The translations under genes and the position numbers were made by a program. From NCBI GenBank assembly GCA_942490945.1, contig CALNYZ010000018.1, positions 372,001 through 436,000 on the forward strand: DNA of 64,000 nt. The letters are read 5' to 3'. The notes under the pieces were generated by a model, which saw only the letters and a program-made list of their open reading frames with translations, had not been told where the DNA came from and made no database searches. Of this stretch, positions 9,701-19,100 are shown in pieces. Each line of letters opens with the position of its first letter. Within the stretch, counting starts at the first letter, position 1. The stretch is from CALNYZ01 sp942490945 (lineage in GTDB: Bacteria > Pseudomonadota > Gammaproteobacteria > UBA6429 > Thiohalophilaceae).

Positions 9701-10472
9701 AGCCATGTTGAAACAAATTGTTAGTGAGCGCTGGCTACAGGCAAAAGCGGTCGTGGGTCTGTTCCCGGCAAACCAGATTAATGATGATGACATCGAAGTC
9801 TATACAGACGATTCACGTAAAAAAGTGCGCATGACCTTGCACCACTTGCGGCAGCAATCAGAACGTCCACCAGGAAAAGCGAATCGCAGTCTTAGTGATT
9901 TTGTTGCACCCAAGCAATCCGGCAAGAAAGATTACATTGGTGGTTTCGTCGTCAGCATTCACGGCGTGGATGAAAGAGCAAACGTATTCGAGCAACAGCA
10001 CGATGACTACCAATCGATTATGTTAAAAGCTCTGGCAGACAGACTGGCCGAAGCGTTTGCGGAACACATGCATGATCGAGTCCGCCATATTAACTGGGGC
10101 TACGAGACCGACAGCTGGACGCCGCAACAGGGCATGCAAACAAAAAATTTCGATAACGAACGGTTTATTCGTGAAGATTACCCCGGTATTCGTCCGGCAC
10201 CGGGTTATCCTGCTTGTCCGGATCACACCGAAAAACCCCTGCTATGGGAGTTACTCGATGCGGAAACTAACAGTGGCACACAGTTGACAGAATCGTATGC
10301 CATGTGGCCTGCCGCTGCAGTGAGCGGGTTTTACCTGAGTCATCCTGATGCCACATATTTTGGTTTGGGTAAAATCAACAAGGATCAGGTGGAAGATTAT
10401 GCGCAACGTAAAGGCATGAGTATCAACGACGCTGAGCGCTGGTTGGCGCCGGCGCTGGGGTATGATGCCTGA
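6771..10472 (+). CDS. metH: Cobalamin-dependent methionine synthase MetH
   Basis: MetH transfers the methyl group of methyltetrahydrofolate to homocysteine through cobalamin. The 1233-residue length is complete for the family. Domains in order: homocysteine-binding barrel (about 1-325) with zinc ligands Cys241 and Cys304-Cys305 (GGCCGTSP); pterin-binding barrel (about 345-620, NVGERTNVTGS); cap helices (about 645-740); cobalamin domain with GDVHDIG at 750-756, His753 being the cobalt ligand; and the C-terminal SAM-binding activation domain (RPAPGYPACPDH). It stands alone, and a terminator follows. I looked for a cobalamin riboswitch in the 142 bases upstream and saw none. Confidence 0.98.
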   Translation: MHNIEELIKERILILDGAMGTMIQSYKLEEADYRGERFADWHCDVKGNNDLLVLTQPKIIRDIHLAYLDAGADIVETNTFNANAISMADYDMVSLSYELNVAAAKVAREACDARTTPDKPRFVAGVLGPTNRTASISPDVNNPGFRNIYFDELKDAYYEATRGLVDGGVDFLLVETIFDTLNAKAALFAIETFFTDHNIKLPVMISGTITDASGRTLTGQMVEAFYNSLRHINPFSFGFNCALGAKELRQYVEELSGFATCAVNAHPNAGLPNEFGGYDETAEQMAEEIGEWAQSGFLNVIGGCCGTSPAHIKAIANAVSQYQARVPVADDHTTRLSGLEACNITKDSLFVNVGERTNVTGSAKFKRLILEEQYDEALSVAREQVENGAQIIDVNMDEGMLDGKHAMQTFLNLIASEPDISRVPVMVDSSKWEIIEAGLKCIQGKGIVNSISLKEGEEKFIEQARLCRRYGAAIIVMAFDETGQADTQQRKMEICERAYNILTQQVNFPPEDIIFDPNIFAVATGIEEHNNYGVDFIEATGWIKKNLPYALISGGVSNVSFSFRGNDKVREAIHAVFLYHCIKNGMDMGIVNAGQLAVYDDLAEELRERVEDVILNRRNDATERLLEIADKYKGDGSAVEKKEDLEWRSWSVTKRLEHALVKGIDAFVEEDTEQARQQYDRPIEVIEGPLMDGMNVVGDLFGAGKMFLPQVVKSARVMKKAVAYLLPYIEAEKNEGAKAAGKILMATVKGDVHDIGKNIVGVVLQCNNFEVIDLGVMVPANKILETAKAENVDIIGLSGLITPSLDEMVHIGKEMERLDYHIPLLIGGATTSKAHTAVKIDPHFNKGQTVWVKDASRAVGVAQKLVSEKNKIDFIGEIKAEYEKVREAHAGRREKTRWLSLADARANKLKIDWGDYTPPVPKQPGIQRFDDMPLEFLVPYIDWTPFFHTWELKGSYPKILDDAEKGVEAKKLFADAQAMLKQIVSERWLQAKAVVGLFPANQINDDDIEVYTDDSRKKVRMTLHHLRQQSERPPGKANRSLSDFVAPKQSGKKDYIGGFVVSIHGVDERANVFEQQHDDYQSIMLKALADRLAEAFAEHMHDRVRHINWGYETDSWTPQQGMQTKNFDNERFIREDYPGIRPAPGYPACPDHTEKPLLWELLDAETNSGTQLTESYAMWPAAAVSGFYLSHPDATYFGLGKINKDQVEDYAQRKGMSINDAERWLAPALGYDA

Positions 10473-10500
10473 GCAATCTTATCCATCTACACACTTAACC

Positions 10501-10530
10501 AGCCCACAGACGTGGGCTTTTTAATTTTTA
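10501..10530 (+). terminator. Intrinsic terminator of metH
   Basis: A 7-bp stem AGCCCAC/GTGGGCT with loop AGAC (10501-10518), followed by TTTTTAATTTTT. It lies 28 bases after the metH stop codon. Confidence 0.85.
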
Positions 10531-10648
10531 CGCACAACAGCTGTTCGAGGTTATTCTGTCGGTCATTTTTAGTCATGAAGTATCATTTTTATTCTGTTTT
10601 TATGACGTATACTAAAATCATTCTATTAATCACCTGATGGAAAGACTG

Positions 10649-12394
10649 ATGTTTCGACCTCTGCTACTTGGCTTGCTATTATTTCCCGTCGTCGTCTCCT
10701 GTTCTGATAATAGCGAAGCAAAAAAACTGCTTGCGGCGCAACAGGCAAAACAGCTATTTGTGCCGCAAGGAACAACCGACAAGGTGCAATTGCCGGATGG
10801 AGCAGTCTATGAAGGCGAATTCAAGGACGGGCTGTTTCACGGTGAAGGAAAACTTACCTGGCCGAATGGCGATGTATACGAGGGTGAGTTTGAAAATGGA
10901 CGCAAGCATGGACACGGCAAGGAAACGTTTGCCAATGGTGATATCCATGAAGGTGAGTATGCCAACGGTATGGCAGAAGGTAAGGGACATATCAACTATA
11001 CGCATGGTGGCGAATATACCGGTGAATTCAAGGGCGGCATGTTTCATGGTGAGGGCAAATACATTGCATATGGCGGTACCATTTATTCAGGTGAATTCCT
11101 GCAAAGCCGCCAGGAGGGTAATGGGAAAATTATCTACAAGGATAGAGGTACGTACAACGGCCAGATAAAAAACTGGAAAATGCACGGACAAGGAACGTAT
11201 ACCACCAGAGGTGGCAAGACAGTTTATAGTGGACAATTTGAAAATGACAGCTTAACGGGTAGCGGCGAAATAAAACATAAAAATGGTAGTCACTACAAGG
11301 GTGAAGTAAAGGACTGGGTTGCGCATGGCAAAGGTGAGCTGCGCACGAAAAATGGCGAGTTTTACAAGGGTGAGTTCAGGAATAATTATTATGATGGACA
11401 GGGTGAGCTGAATTATGTAAATGGCAATACACATAAAGGCACATTCAAGGACGGGATGCGTCATGGCAAGGGTGTCTTTACCCGTGCCAAACCAAAAGGG
11501 CGCAAAAAAGTGGAGCTGGGTTGGTGGGAATATGACGATTATGTTGGCAAGGAAAAACCAAAAAAAAATAAAGCGAACTATCGCAAGGCGCGCGCAGCAA
11601 AAATAGACGCAGAGAGTATATATTACAGCCAGCCGAAGAAGTTAAATGCATTACTACAAACCATAAAACCATCCGAAAAAAACAAAATTGATTTATACGT
11701 GGTCAATTTCGCTGCTTATGGGTCGCAGGATGTTTTTATGAAAGAAGCGCTTTACTCCAAAGCCATGTTTGACAAGCATTTTAATACGCAGGGTCGCTCT
11801 TTAAACCTGATAAATAATCACAAGCAAGCAAATAATTCGCCTCTGGCGTCGGTTACCAATCTTGATATCAGTTTGCAAAAAATAGCCGGCCTGATGGATG
11901 TCAAGGAAGACATTCTGTTTATGTACCTGACCAGTCATGGGTCAAAGAAACACGGACTCAATGTGTCGCTGCGAGGTGTACCCCTGAATGACTTACCGGC
12001 GGACAGGCTTGCTGAAATGCTGAAAAAGAGTGGCATTAAATGGAAAGTCATTGTGGTGTCTTCCTGTTATTCAGGCGGATTTATCCGTAAGTTAAAAGAT
12101 GACCACACCATGATCATGACAGCTTCAAAAGCGGATCACGTATCGTTTGGTTGTTCAGACGAAGCCGAGTTCACCTTTTTTGGTCGCGCACTTTTGAAAC
12201 ACGGTATCCCTGACACACGCAGTTTTAACGAGGCATTTACGCAGGCAAAATCACTGGTAACCAAATGGGAAAAGAAAGAAAACTACGATCATTCTGTACC
12301 GCAGGTCTGGTCGGGGAAAAAAATAACGGCATATCTTAAACAATGGCGTCAGTCGCTATCTAACAAGATTGCCATCAAACAGCAGGTCGAATAA
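10649..12394 (+). CDS. Lipoprotein with MORN repeats fused to a caspase-like (C13/clan CD) peptidase domain
   Basis: A protein of about 581 residues with a lipoprotein signal (lipobox VVSC, Cys18). Residues about 45-275 hold ten to eleven MORN repeats of the pattern YxGEFKxGxxHGxGxxxxxNG. After a basic linker comes a C13/caspase-like hydrolase domain (about 345-560) with a His in TSHGSKKHG (His430) and a Cys in VVSSCYSGGF (Cys473), the expected catalytic dyad of clan CD peptidases. MORN repeats bind lipids or proteins, so the enzyme may sit at the inner leaflet of the outer membrane. I chose the ATG at 10649 because GGAAAG precedes it and it gives a typical lipoprotein leader; the ATG at 10637 adds four residues. 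It is monocistronic between metH and an exported metallo-beta-lactamase-fold gene. Substrate and role are unknown. Confidence 0.85.
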   Translation: MFRPLLLGLLLFPVVVSCSDNSEAKKLLAAQQAKQLFVPQGTTDKVQLPDGAVYEGEFKDGLFHGEGKLTWPNGDVYEGEFENGRKHGHGKETFANGDIHEGEYANGMAEGKGHINYTHGGEYTGEFKGGMFHGEGKYIAYGGTIYSGEFLQSRQEGNGKIIYKDRGTYNGQIKNWKMHGQGTYTTRGGKTVYSGQFENDSLTGSGEIKHKNGSHYKGEVKDWVAHGKGELRTKNGEFYKGEFRNNYYDGQGELNYVNGNTHKGTFKDGMRHGKGVFTRAKPKGRKKVELGWWEYDDYVGKEKPKKNKANYRKARAAKIDAESIYYSQPKKLNALLQTIKPSEKNKIDLYVVNFAAYGSQDVFMKEALYSKAMFDKHFNTQGRSLNLINNHKQANNSPLASVTNLDISLQKIAGLMDVKEDILFMYLTSHGSKKHGLNVSLRGVPLNDLPADRLAEMLKKSGIKWKVIVVSSCYSGGFIRKLKDDHTMIMTASKADHVSFGCSDEAEFTFFGRALLKHGIPDTRSFNEAFTQAKSLVTKWEKKENYDHSVPQVWSGKKITAYLKQWRQSLSNKIAIKQQVE

Positions 12395-12639
12395 TAATCA
12401 TAATTTATAAACAGCATTTTATTTTGCCTGTTTTTAGTTGTACAACAATACCAGACTAAACCAGTTAAGCTTAATTTCCGCGTTTGTAATGTGCGTATAG
12501 GTACATATTCAAGTACGCATGTTGCAATACACTGTAAGTAATTAAAATAACTAGAATATGAGTACATGCTAATGTCTGTCAAATCTAGATACAGCATGCT
12601 TTCAAATTTAAATATAACAACGTGTATGGTGGAGTAGTT

Positions 12640-13710
12640 ATGAAATCAAGAATCCTGGTTGGATTATTATTAAGTTGTGCGGCTATCGGCCTGGCGCAAG
12701 CAGATAAGAAACTTGCAGTCGATAAGGTGAAAGGACCGTTGTCTGTTATCGCGCTTGGTACTGGTGGGCCGGTAATGGATGCAGCGGGTCGTGCGAGTGC
12801 GGGTTATTTGATTATGGTTGATGGTCAGCCGCGCATATTAATGGACGCAGGTGGTGGCACCTACGCACGACTGGCTGAAAGCGGTGCGCGCGTCAAAGAT
12901 CTGGATATCGTATTGCTATCGCATTTACATCTTGATCATACTGGTGACTTGTCGGCGATTATAAAAGGCGTCTATTTTCATAATCGTCAACATAACGTAG
13001 CCAATGGTGGTTTTCCACCAGGACGGACCAAACCCGTGCGAATATTTGGGCCGGATGAAAATGGTATTGCATTTCCGCCTGTGTTAGGTGCTGATCCATC
13101 TGTAGCACAATATCCCGCATCATCTGATTATGTGCATCATCACTATGATCTGAATACCGGTTCTGAACGTTATTTGAATATTTTTACGCGCGCGATAAGC
13201 GCCGGTATTTTTGCTGTGACGGCAACTGACGTATCACCAAATTGGCAAGCCTATAATCCGGTCGAATTGGTTAACGAGAATGGTCTGGTTGTCACCGCAG
13301 TTGGTGTGCGCCATGGCCCGGTACCTGCGTTGGCTTTCCGTATCGATTATAAAGGTTATAGTATCGTGTATTCTGGTGATACAAGTTCAACCGGTCAGAA
13401 CATGATTAATTTGTCTCAACAAGCTGACTTGTTAATTTACGATACTGCAATTCTGGATGATCAGCCAGCCGGACCAAATGATGCAGTTTTCTTTACCCTG
13501 CATACTACGCCAACACGCATGGGACAGGTTGCTGCGCAAAGCCAGGCGAAGACGCTGTTGTTGTCGCACATCACGCCGGTAACGGAAACAAATCTTGATC
13601 TGGTTGAATCATTGGTACGTGCGCAAGGTTATACAGGCAAGATTAAAGCGGCAAAAGATTTAAAAGTTTATAATCTGGGTAAAAGTAAACATCATGAAGA
13701 TGATGATTAG
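12640..13710 (+). CDS. Secreted metallo-beta-lactamase-fold hydrolase (RNase Z/AtsA-like subgroup)
   Basis: A 356-residue protein with a Sec signal peptide (about 1-22, ending AQA). The mature part begins VIALGTGGPVMDAAGRASAG, typical of the RNase Z/arylsulfatase AtsA-like branch, and carries the intact metal motif HLHLDH with His95, His97, Asp99 and His100. Further ligands fit GVRHGP, YSGDT and LLSHITP. An exported enzyme of this branch is more likely a sulfatase- or esterase-like hydrolase than a tRNA processing enzyme; the substrate cannot be told. GGAG lies 7 bases before the ATG at 12640; an in-frame ATG at 12622 is less likely. A strong bidirectional terminator follows. Confidence 0.85.
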   Translation: MKSRILVGLLLSCAAIGLAQADKKLAVDKVKGPLSVIALGTGGPVMDAAGRASAGYLIMVDGQPRILMDAGGGTYARLAESGARVKDLDIVLLSHLHLDHTGDLSAIIKGVYFHNRQHNVANGGFPPGRTKPVRIFGPDENGIAFPPVLGADPSVAQYPASSDYVHHHYDLNTGSERYLNIFTRAISAGIFAVTATDVSPNWQAYNPVELVNENGLVVTAVGVRHGPVPALAFRIDYKGYSIVYSGDTSSTGQNMINLSQQADLLIYDTAILDDQPAGPNDAVFFTLHTTPTRMGQVAAQSQAKTLLLSHITPVTETNLDLVESLVRAQGYTGKIKAAKDLKVYNLGKSKHHEDDD

Positions 13711-13731
13711 AGTCCAGCTATTGATATAAAT

Positions 13732-13768
13732 AAAAAACCCCCGCAGACTAAATATGCGGGGGTTTTTT
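13732..13768. terminator. Bidirectional intrinsic terminator
   Basis: Perfect 14-bp stem AAAAAACCCCCGCA/TGCGGGGGTTTTTT with a 9-base loop, placed between the convergent metallo-beta-lactamase-fold and peroxiredoxin genes. It has an A-tract on one side and a T-tract on the other, so it can serve both. Confidence 0.93.
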
Positions 13769-13790
13769 ATTACTGTAACAAATATATGAA

Positions 13791-14396
13791 TTACAGTTTG
13801 TCTGCTTCAGATCCCAGATAGGCTGCCACACCGTCCGGTGTTGCTTTCATACCTTTATCACCACCTTTCCAACCGGCCGGGCAAACTTCACCATGTTCTT
13901 CGGTGAATTGCAAGGCGTCGATCATGCGCAGCATCTCATCGACGTTACGACCAAGCGGTAAATCATTCACAACCTGATGACGTACCATACCTTTGGTATC
14001 AATCAAAAATGAACCACGGAATGCTACCGCGCCATCCGGTGTTTCCACATCATAGGCCTTGCAAATTCCGTGCGTCATATCAGCCGCAAGTGTGTAAGCA
14101 ACCTGTCCGATGCCGCCCTTGTTTATCGGCGTGTTACGCCATGCGTTGTGTGTAAAATGTGAATCAATTGAAATACCGATAACTTCGACATTACGCTTGG
14201 TAAATTCTTTCAGACGATGATCAAACGCGATCAATTCTGACGGACAGACAAAGGTAAAATCCAGAGGATAAAAGAAAATTACCGCATACTTGCCCTTGGT
14301 AGCGTGTTTGAAATTAAAACTGTCAACGATCTCACCACTGCCCAGTACGGCAGGGCAAGTAAAATCAGGGGCTTCACGGCCAACTAGTACACCCAT
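13791..14396 (-). CDS. 2-Cys peroxiredoxin (AhpC/Prx1 type)
   Basis: A 201-residue thiol peroxidase that reduces hydrogen peroxide and organic peroxides. The peroxidatic Cys51 lies in DFTFVCPSE, and the resolving Cys is in GEVCPAGW near the C-terminus, as in typical 2-Cys Prx1/AhpC enzymes. RGSFLIDTKG, an element typical of the family, is present. AAGGAG lies 6 bases upstream of the ATG at 14396, which rules out the longer upstream reading frame. No reductase gene (ahpF) is adjacent, so thioredoxin is the likely reductant. It is transcribed alone and ends at a shared terminator. Confidence 0.95.
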   Translation of the reverse strand: MGVLVGREAPDFTCPAVLGSGEIVDSFNFKHATKGKYAVIFFYPLDFTFVCPSELIAFDHRLKEFTKRNVEVIGISIDSHFTHNAWRNTPINKGGIGQVAYTLAADMTHGICKAYDVETPDGAVAFRGSFLIDTKGMVRHQVVNDLPLGRNVDEMLRMIDALQFTEEHGEVCPAGWKGGDKGMKATPDGVAAYLGSEADKL

Positions 14397-14576
14397 TACG
14401 GTCTCCTTTGTGCGTTTAAATAAATTTGTATTAAAAACTGGAATTAGTCTAAAACATGGCCAATGTTTCTGCAAATGTAATTAACAGCTTTATGTTGAGG
14501 TAAAATTAGATTTACCCTAAATATAAGCGGACAAGTTGCCGATGATTAAGAGGTAACAGAACAAAAGGTGAGTGGC

Positions 14577-15017
14577 ATGACAACAGTAGCCAGATTATTG
14601 GAAAACAAGGGCGGCGTCGTATGGTCTATCCCGCCAACTGCTTCAGTCTATGAAGCACTGGTACAAATGGGTGAAAAAGGCGTAGGCGCATTGTTGGTTA
14701 TGGAAGAAAACGAACTGCTCGGAATTATTTCGGAACGCGACTATGCGCGAAAAGTGATTTTGATGGAACGCACATCTCGTGACACCCATGTCAGTGAAAT
14801 CATGACGACAAATGTAATGCATGTTGGTGTGCATGACAGTATTGAAAAATGTATGGCGTTGATGACAGCAAACCATTTCCGACATCTGCCGGTAATCAAG
14901 GACAATCGCGTTATCGGCATGATTACACTCGGAGATGTAGTAAGAGAAATCATCGCGCAACAGCAGGATAAAATTGAAGCACTGGAACATACCATTACAT
15001 GGGGTGAATCGTACTGA
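14577..15017 (+). CDS. CBS-domain pair protein
   Basis: A 146-residue cytoplasmic protein consisting of two CBS domains in tandem, with GALLVMEENELLGIISERDYARKV in the first and MTANHFRHLPVIKDNRVIGMI in the second. CBS pairs bind adenosyl nucleotides and act as energy or redox sensors. The ISERDYARKV run is typical of a standalone family common in proteobacteria. AAGGTGAG just upstream supports the ATG at 14577 rather than the GTG at 14568, which lies inside that Shine-Dalgarno sequence. It lies upstream of the pilus genes but is separated by 532 bases, so a shared operon is not supported. Confidence 0.88.
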   Translation: MTTVARLLENKGGVVWSIPPTASVYEALVQMGEKGVGALLVMEENELLGIISERDYARKVILMERTSRDTHVSEIMTTNVMHVGVHDSIEKCMALMTANHFRHLPVIKDNRVIGMITLGDVVREIIAQQQDKIEALEHTITWGESY

Positions 15018-15549
15018 CAGTTTGTCATAAACTCCATGTTCAATTGAACCTGTGATTTGCATCACAATACAACCGACGATGAATCGAAATGAATAAATAT
15101 ATACGACAGGTTATTTTAATTCATTTCTGGAACTATTCTTAAACCTGTTATTAATAAAATTTTCACTTACACCTTTCATCGGAAAAAAATCTTCCTTAAT
15201 CACCCCGCTGTTTAATTATTAAACACATACAGCTATACCTATCGCTAAGAGACAGATGGCATTGAACGCACATTAACAGTGTTCGAGACGAAGTCTAAAC
15301 AGAACGAAATGAAAGTGTAAATACAGATAACCGAATGTTATCCGGAATATAGTTATTACAAAAAGCAGCGTTTTATCAGGCAAATCAGGCAGATTGTCGG
15401 AATAAATTGAATTGTTCTAAAGCGCACTGCAAACAAACCGATAATGAAGCATAAAGTTATCAAAATGACAGGACGCAAAAGCTGACAAAAAGTTACAGAA
15501 ATATGTGTGCGAGTTGAAAATTTACCTGTAGTAGTTTGGAGTTAAAAAA
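15018..15549 (+). other. Long non-coding leader region upstream of pilX
   Basis: This 532-base stretch has no credible reading frame. It holds small hairpins: GATAAC/GTTATC at 15326-15342 and a related GATAA/TTATC hairpin at 15440-15461. A six-pair closing helix between GCGCAC (15422-15427) and GTGTGC (15505-15510) could enclose the second one. This suggests a structured 5' leader for the pilus unit, but I cannot assign it to a known RNA family. Confidence 0.35.
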
Positions 15550-16119
15550 ATGATGTATCCAAGAAGTAAACGGGCTCAACAAAACGGTACGGTGCTGGTG
15601 ATGGCCTTGTTGCTGTTATTCGTCATGACCCTGATCGGGGTGAGTACCATGACCACCTCAACCGGCGAGGAAAGAATGGCTGGTAATGCACGTGACCGTC
15701 AGCTGGCATTCCAGGCTGCCGAATCAGCCATGCGTGATGCAGAAAATTATATAAGCACCAGTGTTGCGGCCATCACCACGTTTAATAATACCAATGGTTT
15801 GTATGCGATTGGCAAGGGACCGACAACCTCTGATGCATTTGACAAGGCAACGTGGTGGACAACAACGGGCGACTTCAAACTATACAGCAATACAAGCAAT
15901 TCTTTAAAGGATGTAAAGAGCCCGCCTTTATACACCATCGAATATCGTGGGCTGGTGCCCATGGATGACAAGAGCAAGGGCATAACGATCGGTTCAGGTT
16001 ATGACCCGAAATATAAAAAAGTACAAATCGAGTCGTTTCGTGTCACCTCGCGAGGAACAGGTGTTACCGATAATGCAGTTGTTATCTTACAGTCGCACTG
16101 GGGTAAACGGTTTAATTAA
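15550..16119 (+). CDS. pilX: PilX-like minor pilin / pilus assembly protein
   Basis: A 189-residue type IV pilus assembly protein. The N-terminus has a basic stretch and then the pilin-like hydrophobic helix GTVLVMALLLLFVMTLIGVSTM, followed by MAGNARDRQLAFQAAESAMRDAE, the hallmark of the PilX N-terminal domain. PilX primes pilus assembly together with other minor pilins and PilY1. GGAG precedes the ATG by 9 bases. pilY1 follows after 33 bases, so the two form one unit. The usual neighbours fimU/pilV/pilW/pilE are absent on both sides. Confidence 0.88.
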   Translation: MMYPRSKRAQQNGTVLVMALLLLFVMTLIGVSTMTTSTGEERMAGNARDRQLAFQAAESAMRDAENYISTSVAAITTFNNTNGLYAIGKGPTTSDAFDKATWWTTTGDFKLYSNTSNSLKDVKSPPLYTIEYRGLVPMDDKSKGITIGSGYDPKYKKVQIESFRVTSRGTGVTDNAVVILQSHWGKRFN

Positions 16120-16152
16120 CGACTAGCGAACAGATTAGTCTGGAGTATGAGT

Positions 16153-19100
16153 ATGAAATATTTATCAGTCATGGTGAAAAGCACAGCGACCATCATCGCT
16201 GCCTGTATGCTTATGATACCGCAAGTGTTTGCGCAGGGCCCGGGTACCACGTCAACCAGTGGTACGGATGATATAGCGAAAGTACCGCTGTTTATCGGCA
16301 CCAATGCCAAGCCGAATGTCATCATGGGTATCGATGATTCCGGTTCCATGGACGGTGAAGTATTGTTTTTCAGTAATGACGGCGCATTGTGGTACAACGA
16401 GATAAACGATAATTTTGAAGGATCAGAAAACTCCAATGGTACGGCGGTAGACGGCACAATAAACTTCAATACAAATGGCAGCGCAAATGACGACTGGAAA
16501 AAATATGTATACCTGTTCCCGAATGGCAGGAGCACTTCGGTAACAGATGACCGTGTCTATAACGATGGTACTTACGATCATTATGCGATTGCGCCACTTA
16601 TCAACTATGCATTTGCGCGCAGTACTTACTATAACAAAATGTATTACGACCCGACGGTTACTTATGTGCCGTGGAAAGACGCTGACAGTGCCAGTTACAC
16701 GTTTGCCAATGCCTCAACAACAGCGGCACAAGCTGATCCGGTGACTGGCAGCATTACTTTCGACTTGACATCGGACGTGGTTAAAACTGCCAGTAACTGG
16801 ACGTTTCGATTCTTTGATGGCATGTACGTACCAGCCAGTACGCCTATTGGCTCCAGTTGCAGTACGACGGTGTATGCCTCTGATACCAAAATAACAACAG
16901 CCACTTACGTAGATCTCGCTATTTGTTATTACCCGTCAACCTATTATCAGGTTGTCTATGGCGGCACCTATTCGGTTGATAGTGGTACGACTACTTATAA
17001 TTGCCCTACCACCAGCACGGGCGGTACCGCTTCGCATTACAATACCTTTAATACTGCGCCATCCAGCTTTGTCGGTACCGGTGGAACCGACGCGGTGACC
17101 GGGGTAACCATAGCGGATGTGCATGCCCTGGCGCCGGACGGGCTTTGTCTTGAAAAAGTCGAAATCAAATCTGCCAATGCACCGTTTGTGCATACCAAAA
17201 CTTCGGCGGGATTAACCAATCGTACGGATTGTGCAGATCCAACATCGTGTACCTATGCCGAAGAGATTCAGAATTTTGCCAACTGGTTTCAGTATTATCG
17301 AAAACGTCATCTGTCATTACGTGGTGCTGCAGGTGATGCCTTCACTGGTAAAAGCGGTATGTATGCTGATTATATGAAAATAAACAGCATATCCAAAGCG
17401 GTTGCTATGAATGATTTTGATGTTACTACAGAGCGAAAGACATTTATAGATGAATTGTATGCAATTAATGGCAATGGTGGCGGTACACCAAACAGACAGG
17501 CTTTGCATGCGATTGGTCAACAATATGAACGTACCAATTCGGGCGCGCCAGTCATCGCCGAATGCCAGAAGAACTATACGCTGTTTTTTACTGACGGATT
17601 TTCCACGACAAGCACCAGTTCTGGAGTAGGTAATGCCGATGGTAATGATGGTTCTCCCTATGCAGACAGTTACAGCAATTCATTTGCCGATATTGCGCGT
17701 TATTATTATGAGAACGATATCCGATCAGATTTGACCACCGGTAGTGGGAAAGTACCAGTACCGCCGGAATGTAAATTGACCCCACTTGATCCAGAACTGG
17801 ATTGCAATACCAAACCGCACATGCAAACTTTTACCCTGACGCTTAATGCACAGGGACGGATTTTTGGTCAAAGTACTTCGACGTCGCCGCTGGGTACAGC
17901 CATGTGTGGCAACACAAGCTTTACCGGCACGGTCAGCACAGTATCTGACGCATTCGCCTGTGATCCACAGTGGGAAGATCCGAATTCTGCGCGTGACCTG
18001 ACACAGATTGATGATCTTTATCATGCCGCAGTCAACAGTCGCGGCGATATGTTTAATGCATCATCAGGCGCCGACCTGAGTAAACAATTAAGCGCGGCAT
18101 TAAATGCTATCACTGCGCAGGCGGGTAATTCGGCTTCTTCAGTGGCGATTAACACCAACACCATTGCCACCAATACTGCCGTGTATGTTGCGCGTTATGA
18201 TACACAGCGTTGGCACGGTGATGTCATCGCTTACCCGATTGTATCTTCTGGTGGTGCCTTGACGGTAAATCTGGCCGCACCGTTATGGAATGCAGCGAAT
18301 CAAATGCCTGCGCCTGCTTCGCGTACTATCCTGTCTTTTGATGGCACGAAAGGGGTTGCATTTAATGATGTCAGCGGTTCGATTACACATCTTTCATCAA
18401 CCATGCAAAGTGATCTGGGCACAGGTCTGAGTACAACCGACTGTAATCTGGGAGCAACACCGACCACTGCGTGTACGACACTGCAACGTCTTGACTATAT
18501 ACGTGGCGATACGTCAAAAGAAGACAAGGTGGCATTTCGGGTTCGTACAACAAAAGGCGGTTCGCCGCTTGGTGATATCATTCATTCCTCAATAGTCTAT
18601 GTCGGTAAACCGTCGAGTATATGGCCGGATGTTGCACCTTTTCCTTCTTCTACCGGTACGACGTACCGTGAGTTTCTGGATAACACAACTTATTTAAATC
18701 GTACCCCGATGGTGTATGCAGCAGGTAACGACGGTATGTTCCATGGCTTTGAAGCAGCAACCGGTAAGGAGTTGATTGCCTATGTACCGAATATTATTGC
18801 CGATACCTCAGCGAGCAAAGGTTTGCACTGGTTATCGGATACCGCCTATACACATACCGCGTATGTTGATTCCACACCTTCCTTCCAGGATGCATATGTT
18901 TACACCCGTACATCAGGGGGTGGTGTCAGCAGCAGTCGTAGCTGGCGTACCGTTATGGTGGGTGGCTTGCGTGGCGGTGGCCAGGGATATTATGCACTTG
19001 ATTTAACTGACCCGACACAGTTCAGTGAAAGCAACGCCGATCAAACCGTGCTGTGGGAATTCTCCACATCCAATACCAGTTATGTGCCTTCCGGTGGCGG

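Noticed and set aside
15420..15512. Possible c-di-GMP-I (GEMM) riboswitch before pilX: GCAAAC followed by GGACGCAAA.
   Set aside because: The tetraloop hairpin is not evident and only nine bases separate GGACGCAAAAGC from the next pairing segment, so the P3 arm is missing. A covariance search with the c-di-GMP-I model would decide.
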